From positions 113,740,687 through 113,804,686 of the forward strand of contig CM063283.1 of NCBI GenBank assembly GCA_032173965.1: 64,000 nucleotides of DNA, read 5' to 3'. The notes under the pieces were generated by a model that searched no databases, was not told where the DNA came from, and worked only from the letters and a program-made list of their open reading frames with translations. Shown here in pieces: positions 10,301 to 21,064 of this stretch (the first letter of the stretch is position 1; every line of letters starts with the position of its first letter). The position numbers were made by a program, and so were the translations under genes. The stretch is from Sitta carolinensis (lineage: Eukaryota; Chordata; Aves; Passeriformes; Sittidae).

Positions 10301-11010
10301 TGTGTACATTTAAAAATCTGAACTTGATTAATGGGTACATTAAAAATTCTGCATTTCCTTCACATTTAAATGAATATTTCATGGAGATTTAAAATTCTGC
10401 ATTTTCTTAGGGTGCACTTAAAAATTCTTCTTTTTATTAACATGCACATTAAAAATGTTGCATGTTATTAATATGTACATTAAAAATTCTGCACGTTATT
10501 AATAAGTGCATTAAAAATTCTGCATTTCATTGAGCTGTACATTAAAAAAATCTACATATTATTAACATGCACATTAAAAAAATCTACATTTTTATTAACA
10601 TGCACATGAAAAATTCTGCATTTCATTGAGCTGTACATTAAAAAAATCTACATTTTATTAACATGCACATTAAAAAAATCTACATTTTTATTAACATGCA
10701 CATGAAAAATTCTGCATTTCATTAATGTGCACATTAAAAATTCTGCATGTTATTAATAAGAGCATTAAAATTTATGCATGTTATTAATAAGTGCATTAAA
10801 AAATCTGCATTTCATTAATCTGTACATTAAAAAAATCTACATTTCATTAACATGCACATGAAAAATTCTGCATTTCATTAACATGCACATTAAAAATTCT
10901 GCATGTTATTAATTTGCACCTTTGAACTCTGCATTTTTTTCATGTGCACATTAACCCCTGCATTTTATCAGCATGCACATTTAAAAATCTGCATGTTATT
11001 AACAGGTCCA
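10300..11010. repeat. ~33-bp AT-rich minisatellite
   Basis: About 20 degenerate copies of a unit with core ACATTAAAAATTCTGCATTT followed by CATTAACATGC. Located in the TTC3 intron, ending about 360 bp downstream of the 11,368 donor. Confidence 0.93.
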
Positions 11011-11367
11011 TGAACGAACTCCCAAGCTCTACTGGGACTCCAAAGTAAATCTTGGATTTGTGAAGGTGAATTTACCTGCAGACAAGAACTCCAGGGGAGG
11101 GTGCCTCAAACAGGGAATTAACTGAACCCCAAAATCTATTTCTGCCAACTGGCATGGATTTTAAGGATCAAAAAATGACCCAGAATGAGGCACACTTGAA
11201 AAATTATTACTAAATAATTAAAATATCAAATAATTAGAGAAAAGGCAGCTAACCAAGAGATTAAATCCCCAATAAATCAGAAGGAGGAGGCTGCAAAATA
11301 TTTCCTTTTTTAAAATAGCAAAAAGTCCCTTGTGGGCTGAGGCCAGGCAGCAAAGGAATTCACTTAC

Positions 11368-11414
11368 TGATAAATTTTTATTTCCCTGCTTCTTTAATAT
11401 AATGGTTGGGTCAT
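11368..11414 (-). CDS. TTC3: TTC3 short exon
   Basis: Encodes DPTIILKKQGNKNLS, aligning with TTC3 '...CTVLRKQDSGEAPFS'. 47 bases (2 + 45), fitting the ATG-G end of the 13.8 kb exon and phase 0 afterwards. Acceptor CCCACAG, donor GTAAGTG. Confidence 0.85.
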
Positions 11415-11454
11415 CTGTGGGAAGACAAGAGGCATGGTGAGTGATGGAAATAAA

Positions 11455-13705
11455 AATATTCCATTTACCTAAGATATAGAACTGATTTAACTAAAATACA
11501 GAACTGATTTAACTAAAATATAGAACTGATTTAAGATATAGAACGAATTTAATTAAGATATAGAACTAAATTAATATAACATTCAAGTAACTGATGGAAA
11601 TAATATTTCATTTAATTAATACATAGAACTAATTTAAGGAATATATATAAAACTAATTAAACTAATATAACATTCAAGTAACTGATGGAAATAATATTTC
11701 ATTTAATTAATACATAGAACTAATTTAAGGAATATATACAAAACTAATTAAACTAATATAACATTCAAGTAATTGATGGAAATAATATTTCATTTAATTA
11801 ATACATAGAACTAATTTAACTAATATATAGAACTAATTAAATTAGTATATAGAACTAATTAAACCACTATATAGAACTAATTTAACCAATATAACATTCA
11901 ATTAATTGATGGAAATAATATTTCCTTTAACTAATACACGTAACTAATTTAACCAATATATATCACTAATTAAACTAATATATATAAATAATTAAACAAA
12001 TATAATTAATTTAACTAATAACTAATTCAGCTAATTTAACCAATAATTAATTCAATTGATGGAAATAATATTTCATTTAACTAATACATAGAACTAATTT
12101 AACTAGTATAAGTAATTAATTAAACTAATATATAGAACTAATTTAACTAATATTCAACTAATTGATGGAAATATATTTAACTAATACATATAACTAATTA
12201 AACTAGTATATAGAACTAATTAAACTAGTATATAGAACTAATTTAACCAATATAACATTCAATTAATTGATGGAAATAATCTTTCTTTAAACTAATACAT
12301 AACTAATTAAACTAATATATATAACTAATTAAACTAATATATATAACTAATTAAACTAATATATATAATTTAACTAGTAACTAATAACTAATTCAACAAA
12401 TTTAACTAATAACTAATTCAACTCATTGATGGCAATAATATTTCATTTAACTGAGACATGCAGCTAATTAAACTAAGACAAGTAACTAATTTAACCAATA
12501 TAACATTAAACTAATTGATGGCAATAATATTTCCTTTAATACATAACTAATTTAACCAATATATATAACTAATTAAACAAATATAACTAATTTAATTAAT
12601 AACTAATTTAACCAATAACTAAGTCAATTAATTGATGGAAATAATAGTATTTCATTTAACTAAGACATATAATTAATTAAACTAATATATATAACTAATT
12701 TAACCAATATAACAATCACCTAATTGATGGCAATAATAATAATCCATTCAACTAATATACATAACTAATTTAATTAATATATATAACTAATTTAACCAAT
12801 ATAACAATCACCTAATTGATGGCAATAATAATAATCCATTTAACTAATACAGATAACTATTTTAACTAATATAACTAATTTAACCAATACAACAATCATC
12901 TAATTGATGGCAATAATAATATTTCATTTAACTAATACAGATAACTAATATAATTAATATATATAAGTAATTTACCCAATATAACAATCACCTAGTTGAT
13001 GGCAATAATAATATTTCATTTAATTAATATGTATAATTAATTTAACCAATATAACAATCACCTAATTGATGGCAATAATAATATTTAACTAATACATATA
13101 ACTATTTTAACTAATATAACTAATTTAACCAATATAACTTTAACCTAATTGATGGCAATAATAATATTCCATTTAATTAACACATATAATTAATTTAACC
13201 AATACAACAATCACCTAATTGATGGCAATAATAATATTCCATTTAACTAATTCAGATAACTAATATAATTAATAGATATAACTAATTTAACCAATATAAC
13301 AATCACCTAGTTGCTGGCAATAATAATATTTCATTTAACTAATACAGATAACTAATATAATTAATATATATAACTAATTTAACCAATATAACAATCACCT
13401 AGTTGCTGGCAATAATATTTCATTTAACTAATATACATAACTAATTTAATTAATATACATAACTAATTTAACCAATATAACAATCACCTAATTGATGGCA
13501 ATAATAATATTTCATTTAATTAATACATATAATTAATTTAAACAATACAACAATCACCTAATTGATGGCAATAATAATATTCAATTTAATTAATATGTAT
13601 AATTCATTTACCCAATATAACAATCACCTAATTGCTGGCAATAATAATATTCCATTTAACTAATACAGATAACTAATATAATTAATAGCTATAACTAATT
13701 TAACC
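11455..13705. repeat. AT-rich minisatellite, 2.25 kb
   Basis: Built from AACTAATTTAACCAATATAA, CAATCACCTAATTGATGGCA and ATAATATTTCATTTAACTAA modules, in units of roughly 60-130 bp with higher-order variation: simpler ATATAGAACTAA units on the left, GATGGCAATAATAAT units on the right. It starts about 100 bp downstream of the 13,809 donor and fills nearly the whole intron. Confidence 0.95.
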
Positions 13706-13808
13706 CACCCAAGCAGCTCCAAAAGTGCAGCTGCAGACCTGGAACATTAAAAACTGCCCAAGGAAAACGAATTTTTCTTGGAAACCTTCCCTGCCTTTGC
13801 CTACTCAC

Positions 13809-14071
13809 CCATTTTATCAAAGAATTCATCTAAGGCTTGATGGAGGGCTGGAAAATGTTCTCTCTTCTCTTCCAAAAGCCATATAAAACAACGGGATTTC
13901 TCGAGGGAGGGGTGAGGAAATAATCACAAATTTCTTGCTTTTTACTATCAGCTGCCACATAATCAAATTTACTGCCATATTTCTGGTTCCACAGTGGGGT
14001 TAAAATAGAAAGGTCAAGCTCTTGGAGATCTTGGCCATATTGAAGGAGAAAGTTTTTTGTAGCTGTCAGAC
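13809..14071 (-). pseudogene. TTC3: TTC3 exon with one-base frame break (likely consensus error)
   Basis: Starts in frame as GQDLQELDLSILTPLWNQKY then GSKFDYVAADSKKQEICDY, matching TTC3 'LDFSIMTFLWNEKYG.K.D'. The rest of the homology, SRCFIWLLEEKREHFPALHQ then ALDEFFDKM, lies in a different frame. The first frame reaches TAG before the donor. The length (263) is one short of what both neighbours' phases need, so one base is missing near the G-run at 13,903-13,917. The splice sites are good (CTTTTTCAG acceptor, GTGAGT donor), so I treat it as a real exon with an indel. Confidence 0.93.
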
Positions 14072-14164
14072 CTGAAAAAGATGGAAAAAAAAAATAAATC
14101 CCAATATTTCATGCCAGCTTTCAGGGTTTTTTAGTGCTTAAAACTGATATTCCAATGTCCTGAA

Positions 14165-14800
14165 AATGCAAATGGCAAATGAGGAATGGGGTTGGAATGA
14201 ATTCTGATTTCACCAATTATTATTTGTGTAATAACAAGATTTGGGGCTGTGAATTCTTGGAAGGATATGGATGTGACAGAGCAAACAAAAAATGAGGAAT
14301 GGGGTTGAAATGAATTCTGATTTCACCAATTATTATTTGTATAATAACAAGATTTGGGTCTGTAAATTATTGCAAGGATATGGATGTGATAGAGCAAAGA
14401 AAAAATGAGGAATGGGGTTGAAATGAATTCTGATTTCACCAATTATTATTTGTATAATAACAAGATTTGGGTCTGTGAATTATTGCAAGGATATGGATGT
14501 GATAGAGCAAAGAAAAAATGAGGAATGGGGTTGAAATGAATTCTGATTTCACCAATTATTATTTGTATAATAACAACAAGATATGGGCTTTCAATTTTTT
14601 AGTGCTTAAAATGTGATATTCCTCTTTAAAGGGGGGAGAGTTTGGTCTAGAAATTAAATGTACAGATGATGGGAGAGCTTTTGGGCCCTGAAAATGCAAA
14701 TGGCAAATGAGGAATGGGGTGGAAATGAATTCTGATTTCACCAATTATTATTTGTGTAATAACAAGATTTGGGGCTGTGAATTCTTAGAAGGATATGGAT
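14165..14800. repeat. ~114-bp tandem repeat, 5 copies
   Basis: Copies of AATGAGGAATGGGGTTGAAA followed by TTCTGATTTCACCAATTATT at about 14,180, 14,292, 14,406, 14,519 and 14,707. The first and last carry TGTGTAATAACAAG where the middle ones have TGTATAATAACAAG, so the middle copies amplified most recently. Confidence 0.93.
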
Positions 14801-14929
14801 GTGAGAGAGGAAAATTAAGAACCTCAAAATTTCACCTTTTTTTCAATTATAAATCCAACAGGAAACTGCAGAGCACCAAAATGAAATGATTTCCAAAGTG
14901 AATGGCAAAACCCCATCAATTATTTAGGC

Positions 14930-16255
14930 TCCAAAAGCAGATTATTGGTACAAATACCAGCATTTCAGCCCATTCTCTAAACCAGATTATTGGTACAAAT
15001 ATCAGCATTTCAGCCCATTCTCTAAACCAGATTATTGGTACAAATACCAGCATTTCAGCCCATCCTTAAACCAGATTATTGTCAGAAATCTCAGCATTTT
15101 AGCCCATTCTCAAAACCAGATTATTGTCAGAAATCTCAGCATTTCAGCCCCTTCTCTAAACCAGATTATTGCTCCAATACCACCACTTCAGCCCATTGTC
15201 AAATCCAGATTATTGCTCAAATACCACCATTTTATCCCACTCTCAAAACCAGATTATTGTCAGAAATCTCAGCATTTCAGCCCATTCTGAAATCCAGATT
15301 ATTGCTCCAATACAACCACTTAAGCCCATTCTGAAATCCAGATTATTTATAAATACCACCACTTCAGCTCCTTCTCCAATCCAGATTATTGCTCCAACAC
15401 CACCACTTCAGCCCACTCTCCAATGCAGATTATTTATAAATACCACTGTTTCAGCCCACTCTCCAATGCAGATTATTTATAAATACCACTGTTTCAGCCC
15501 ACTCTCCAATCCAGATTATTTATAAATACTACTTCAGCCCACTCTCCAATCCAGATTATTTATAAACACCACCACTTCAGCCCACTGTCAAATCCAGATT
15601 ATTGCTCCAATACCACCAACTTCAACCCACTCTCAAATGCAGATTATTTATAAATACCACTTCAGCCCACTCTCAAATGCAGATGATTTATAAACACCAC
15701 CACTTCAGCCCCTTCTCTAAACCAGATTATTTATAAACACCACCACTTCAGCCCATTCTGAAATCCAGATTATTTATAAATGCCACTTCAGCCCATTCTC
15801 AAATGCAGATTATTTATAAATACCACTTCAGCCCCTTCTCTAAACCAGATTATTGCTCCAACACCACTTCAGCCCACTCTCCAATCCAGATTATTGCTCC
15901 AACACCACTTCAGCTCATTCTCAAATCCAGATTATTTATAAATACCACTTCAGCCCACTCTCAAATGCAGATGATTTATAAATACCACCACTTCAGCCCA
16001 TTCTGAAATCCAGATTATTTATAAATAACACTTCAGCCCACTCTCCAATCCAGATTATTTATAAATACCACTTCAGCCCATTCTCCAATGCAGATTATTT
16101 ATAAATACCACTTCAGCCCACTCTCCAATCCAGATTATTTATAAATACCACTGTTTCAGCCCACTCTCCAATCCAGATGATTTCTCCACCACCACTTCAG
16201 CCCACTCTCCAATCCAAATTATTTATAAATACCACTGTTTCAGCCCACTCTCAAA
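14930..16255. repeat. ~40-bp minisatellite, ~33 copies
   Basis: Unit core TTCAGCCCATTCTCAAATCC then AGATTATT followed by a variable 10-15 bp (GCTCCAATACCACCA, TATAAATACCA, GTCAGAAATCTCA). Variant types are clustered in order. It ends ~170 bp from the 16,425 donor. Open frames inside it are repeat artefacts. Confidence 0.95.
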
Positions 16256-16424
16256 TTTGAAGCCCATTCCCAAATCCTTCCATTCCTCTTTTCGGAGCCG
16301 CCCTGGCTCCCGCACCTTGTGCTTCCCCCTGGCAACCAGGGCAAGGCCATAGAGGAGAAATTCCATTCTCTTTGATTTTCTTAAAGAAGGGACCAGCAGA
16401 GCCTTCCTGCTGCCCTGGACCCAC

Positions 16425-16739
16425 CCAGGTTATCCAGGTGCTGCAGCCACTTGTGCACTTTGGCATCCACCTCCGGCAGGCGGCTCAGCACGTGCAGGAA
16501 TCCCCGCGTGCGCGCTCGCGACTTCTCCTGCGTTAAGGAGCTGATCAGCTGCTCCAGCACCTCCTGGGAGCTGCCACTCCACTGGGAAGAGCAGGTGAAA
16601 TCCTCTTCTCTCATCACTCCCCACGCCAGTAATTCCTTTAGGAGTTCTGCGCAGTCAGGGACAGCGGCTTTGATCTGCTCGGAATTCCGGCGGATGTGCT
16701 GCAGGATCTGGTCCCCGGAACATAAATCGTGGCCGGGAC
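16425..16739 (-). CDS. TTC3: TTC3 exon, central helical domain
   Basis: A 315-base exon encoding QILQHIRRNSEQIKAAVPDC, ELLKELLAWGVMREEDF, a Ser/Gln stretch, and RTRGFLHVLSRLPEVDAKVH followed by KWLQHLDNLG. It matches TTC3 'ILQCIKQYADKI...LLKELLSWKVL..EDY...RIFLHVLSELKEVEPKL'. It starts with GT completing Gly and ends with one base, fitting both neighbours. The donor is GTGGGT. The 40-bp array begins about 175 bp into the next intron. Confidence 0.95.
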
Positions 16740-16749
16740 CTGGAAAATT

Positions 16750-17965
16750 AAAAATATCCAAAAGAGCAAGATTTCACGGCCTTGCTGCAGTTCAGCTTTG
16801 GATTAAATGGCATTTCTAATTATTTGCTTTACACTGAAAAATTACGGGATTTAAATAATTATTTTTTTTCCATCTATCCTGAGCGTTGCGAGTTTGATCC
16901 AACATTGATTTTGTTTAGAAAAACAAACGTCTTCAAAGACACAAACACCTTGCCAAGATTTTAGGATGAAGTCACAGTGACCTGCAGTGGCTCCAAGGAT
17001 CACAAGTAAAGCTGAGCCAGAGAAAAGCAGAGAACAAAGGTTTAAAACAAAACAAACAGGAAATAAATGAAAGTGATTTTGCAAATCCACAGGGAAGCCA
17101 AAACCTCCCAAATTTTCAGGATACAGGGAACAGGCACCCAGAGAACCCCAAGCATGGGATTAAAAAAAAATACACCCAGAATATTTAACAGAGAATCCTA
17201 GGCTATTATAAATTAATTATATCCAAGTTGGTAATACAGACAAAAAAAAAATAATCAATTTTCCAACATTCCCCCTTTTTGTCTGCCCTGAGAAAATGCA
17301 GGGGAAGTTCCCAGCTCTGGCATGAGGAGCAGCCAACATCCAGCAAGGCAAAAGCTTCAAATGCCTAAAAAGCCAGAGACTGAAACATTTTTATTTCCCC
17401 CAGTCACCTGAAATGTACTTTTCTAGTCATTCCAAGTTGAAGATCAGGCTGTCTTTATTTGAGATATTTTTTTTCTCTATCATCATCCCAAGGTGCTTTT
17501 CCTGAAATTCCTTCTAAATGGGGATTTGGGGCTTTTCCCCTTTCCAGGCTGATTCTGCAGGGAACCAGCCCAGGGAAAAATCAAAGTTTTCTACAAGGAA
17601 AATTGAACCCCCCAGGAGTCAAACCCCAACAGGAGTTGGACAATAAAACCAGAAGTGAAATAAAATTTGCAGTAAAAACGCACATTTTTTCACAGGGGGG
17701 TGATGTTCAGTATCAGGATTCTGCTGGGATTGAACTGGGGACATTCACACTGCTGAGTCCATGGCTTTGTGATAACTCAGAACCCCAAAATCCCAGGAAA
17801 ACTGAGGTTGGAAAAGCCCTCCAGGATGATCAAAGCCAAACTTTGACCCCACCTTGCCCCCAGCCCAGAGCTCCCAGTGCCGCCTCCTTCCTTGGACACC
17901 CCAGGAATTCCAAACTCCCATCCCAACACCCCCCTTCCATGAAGAAATCCCAAAATTCCCCTGTG
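16750..17965. other. Intron, nothing recognised
   Basis: Mixed-composition intron. A 211-codon plus-strand open frame from about 17,459 overlaps the minus-strand exon at 18.0 kb and has no recognisable domains, so I do not call it. Confidence 0.6.
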
Positions 17966-17968
17966 TAC

Positions 17969-18105
17969 CCCTGTGCTGACTGTACTGGGATTCTTCCTTC
18001 CCCTCCTGGTTTTCCTCAGCTTTTTTCCTGGCAGAATTCCGGGCTTCTTCTCGCGCTCGTTTTCGCCGCTGTTTTCTTTCTTGCTTCATTTTAATCTTCC
18101 TAAGA
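17969..18105 (-). CDS. TTC3: TTC3 exon, highly basic helix
   Basis: Encodes KIKMKQERKQRRKRAREEAR, then ARKKAEENQEGKEESQ: a charged helix like TTC3 'LKEDKKLKRKIQKKEAKKLAQERMEE'. The donor at GTACAC is inferred because it alone gives the one-base remainder needed by the 16.7 kb exon. A second GTACAG 17 bp earlier would break the phase. Confidence 0.88.
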
Positions 18106-18708
18106 CTGCAAAAAAAAACCCCAAAACAACAATTCAGCAGCGAGGCAAACATTAAATGAGGTGAAAATAGCACACTGAAAAGCAGAAATGGAATAAAAGT
18201 GACCTTTTAACCACCAAACTTCATAAAAATATCAGCGTCCTCAAGATATAATAACTTTTACTCCCATTAAAGATGTCTAAATTAGGATTGGTTTCAATAC
18301 TCTTATCCTTAATTTAGAAACTCAGCACTTTCAACCAAATATTAACATTTTATTCCTTTCCTTTTTAAAAACCTATTTTGTTTGTCTTCTCAGCTTGGCT
18401 GCTCATTATTTAAAGGTTACTTGACCAAAAAATTGCAAACACAGTTCTGCCAAGGGTCTGGGTATCAATAACCACAGCAGCAGCATAAAAAATACATTTT
18501 TAATTACACTTTCTAAACATTCACACAAAATAAATTCTGTGGAACGATTTAAATGATTTTACCATTGGATGGCAATGGATTTTATCAGATTTTTTTTTTT
18601 TTTGTTTATCAGGCAAAGGGCAAGGATAACTTTCCAAAATATTTGTAAAAAGGCATGAAAATCCCTCCTGCTTTGCTCTCAAATGGATTCCAACAGGACA
18701 AATCTTAC

Positions 18709-18773
18709 CTTGAACATTTCTGTTTTATACAGGCCCTTGGTGGTTCCTTGGGTTTTGGAATTTTTTGTTCAAA
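18709..18773 (-). CDS. TTC3: TTC3 exon, Lys/Pro-rich
   Basis: Encodes FEQKIPKPKEPPRACIKQKC, matching TTC3 'FEHKVIKEKVPPRPILKQKCSS'. 65 bases, leaving AG completed to Ser by the next exon. Donor GTAAGA. Confidence 0.93.
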
Positions 18774-19125
18774 CTACCAAAATAAGGGAGAGGACAGGAA
18801 TTAAATTTGGGTTATGACACAAGAAATCCCACAAACATTTCTGCTTCTCTCAGGTCAGGATTGCCCTGGGGGGAATTCATTATCTGGGGAGAATTCCCCA
18901 TCTTCCTGTGGCTCTGGGGAGTTATTCCTGAATTATTATTGAATTTATTGAACTCCAACACACAAGGCAATTCCTGCTCCACCAGAACAGGAAATTAATA
19001 TTCCTCAATAATCCTCACATTCTGGGGTTAAGGCAGCACAATTTTTTTTAGTTACATTCTCATCTTCTCTTCATCTCCCCCCTTAATATTCTAATTAATT
19101 TCATATAAAATACAACCATACTTAC

Positions 19126-19218
19126 TTCACATTTTACCAACCCAGAAGAACTGAAAATAACTATTTTTGAAATAAGGCCTTTACAATCAGGAGTAAAACA
19201 CATTTCCTTAAGGAAATC
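19126..19218 (-). CDS. TTC3: TTC3 exon, FTPDCKG segment
   Basis: Encodes DFLKEMCFTPDCKGLISKIV then IFSSSGLVKCE, matching TTC3 'DFLQGICLTPDCEGVISKIIIFSSGGEVKCE'. It adds further paired cysteines to the Cys-rich segment. 93 bases, phase 0. Donor GTAAGT, a perfect consensus. Confidence 0.96.
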
Positions 19219-19602
19219 CTGCAGGAGAAAAGGACACACATAACAAAGGCTTTTAAATCCACGCTCCATTTATGTCCTGACACAAATTAATTCCTTAATT
19301 TGAGGTGACCAAAGCAATTAAAGGAAACACAATCCTAAACTCTTCCTGGGTGCTGACTGAGAGCTGACTTGGGAAGGGCTGAAAATCAAAACTCATGGAA
19401 AACCTGCAGCATCTTTTTTTCTTTTATTCCCTCCTCCAACTTCACACCCAAGAGTCAATCTCCTAAAAATACTTTAGGAGTTCCTGATTTCCCTTCATTT
19501 CATCCCAGCTGCTGAATTTTGTGGAATTCCTTGACATATCTCAATGTTATGATCTTAAAAAAAATAAATAAATTAAAAATTGCAGTCTGGCAAAGGCCTC
19601 AC

Positions 19603-19704
19603 CTTATCATTTTTATCACTGTAGTTTGCTGTTTTCAGCTTTTTCCAGCAGCTGATGTGGAACTCCACTCTGCACTGCTGACAGCAAATAACACGTATAA
19701 AACC
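19603..19704 (-). CDS. TTC3: TTC3 exon, CxxC cluster
   Basis: Encodes GFIRVICCQQCRVEFHISCW then KKLKTANYSDKNDK. The spacing CCxxC...H..CW resembles a treble-clef or RING-like zinc site and is conserved in TTC3. 102 bases, phase 0 at both ends. Acceptor TTTTTTAG, donor GTGAGG. Confidence 0.96.
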
Positions 19705-19829
19705 CTAAAAAATGGCAAAATGCAAGAGCTTTAAATAAAACCACAAGAAAAAGCAGTGCTCAGCTTAGCAGATCACATAAAAAGGGGCAGAAATATACAT
19801 CAAGTTTTATTCCTCAACTGAAAATTTAC

Positions 19830-19951
19830 CTTAAAATCAGGGTCTGTAAAATATATTTGGAATTTGGAGTAGCCATGGCACTGCTGATATCGACAAACAG
19901 CATCTGGCTTTGGAGGGAATTTACATTCCTCAATATAATTCTTTAAACCAT
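19830..19951 (-). CDS. TTC3: TTC3 exon, start of Cys/His-rich segment
   Basis: Encodes IEECKFPPKPDAVCRYQQCH then GYSKFQIYFTDPDFK, nearly identical in pattern to TTC3 'VEECKFPP.PDAICCYQKCHGYSKIQIYITDPDFK'. Contains Cys and His residues that begin a possible zinc-binding region. It needs one base from the damaged exon upstream and ends in phase 0 (AAG, GTAAAT). Confidence 0.96.
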
Positions 19952-19959
19952 CTGAAAAA

Positions 19960-20460
19960 CACAGAATTATGAGAGACAAACTGCACAGAAACCAGCACAA
20001 AAGATTCAACTTGTACTCACAAACTCCTGGGCACTGCAGTGAAACACATCCCTCTTGGAAAAGCAGTGACTAATCCCAAAAAACCCAACTCTTCTCCAGT
20101 GAAAACCAGGGAAAATTGGCCTTTTATGGCCCAAATATTCCAGGGACTGCTGGCAGTGCAGGCAGCTGGGTGCTGCCAGCTTCACCCACACAGAAAAATC
20201 CAGGTTTATCCTCAGCCACTGTCCCAGCTCCCAAATTCCAAAGGGTTTTACCATGGCTTAAATTGCTCAGACAGATTCTGGGGGTAAAAATGGGACTTTT
20301 TTTTTGGTCATTTCTGAAGATTTTCAGCATTTCCAGAGTGCACCTGGGCTCAGGGGTGGCCCTGGGGAAGCAATTCTCTGGACACTGAGAATTTCAGGCT
20401 TTCTGTGCTGAATGAAAATGATCCACAAAAATACACTGCATTTCACCTGAAACCCTAAGA
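19960..20460. other. Intron, nothing recognised
   Basis: Non-repetitive intronic sequence just upstream of the 19,951 acceptor. No exon or element identified. Confidence 0.5.
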
Positions 20461-20489
20461 AAAGCTTTCAAAACTGAGTGATAGCACTG

Positions 20490-20900
20490 AGTCTGTGTGT
20501 ACAGAGTTGAATAAAGGGTGCTATATCACAAAGTGAAAAATACAGAATTTAAAGTAACTAGTTAAAATAATATATATGTAATAATAGAAAGTTTAGGGCA
20601 GAGTCTTTTTCTTCTGCTGCTCCTTCTTCTGCTTCCTCTGCTTCTTCTTCTTCTCCTTCTTCTTCTTCACAAGTTCAAGTGCTTTTGTGTAATTAGTTTA
20701 AAAGATCCACATTGCCCGACATAAGTAACTAGTTATTGTGTTAAAAGTTAAAATAAACTTGCTGGCATCTCATAATTAAGGAGTTGAAACTTAAAAAGAC
20801 CTTAAAGCCCCTCCCTAAACTCCATTTTTAACTTGTTGATTTTAGTGTGTAGAAGCACTGGCAGTCAGTGAAACTGTAATTTAAATAAAAAAGAATAAAC
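20490..20900 (+). mobile_element. Possible LTR remnant
   Basis: Contains GTTAAAATAAACTTGCTGGC (a polyadenylation-like AATAAA in context), CTCCCTAAACTCCATTTTTA, and a (CTT)n/(CTTCTG)n tract at 20,628-20,670. The wording is reminiscent of avian endogenous-retrovirus LTRs, but no terminal TG/CA or target duplication was established. Confidence 0.3.
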
Positions 20901-21064
20901 AACCAAAGTGCAAACAAAAATTCTGCCCCTCGTAATTTTAATTCTGACCCTGAAAAAATAATATCCAAGGAAAGCAAAAGAGTTTTGCAGTCTCCTAGGA
21001 TAATTCCAGAGGGAAAACATGAGCAGAGTCTTGCTCCACATGCAGTCAGGGCAGGGCTGGAACA

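Noticed and set aside
17459..18094. Plus-strand frame of 211 codons
   Set aside because: Overlaps the well-supported minus-strand TTC3 exon at 17,969-18,105 and has no recognisable domain.
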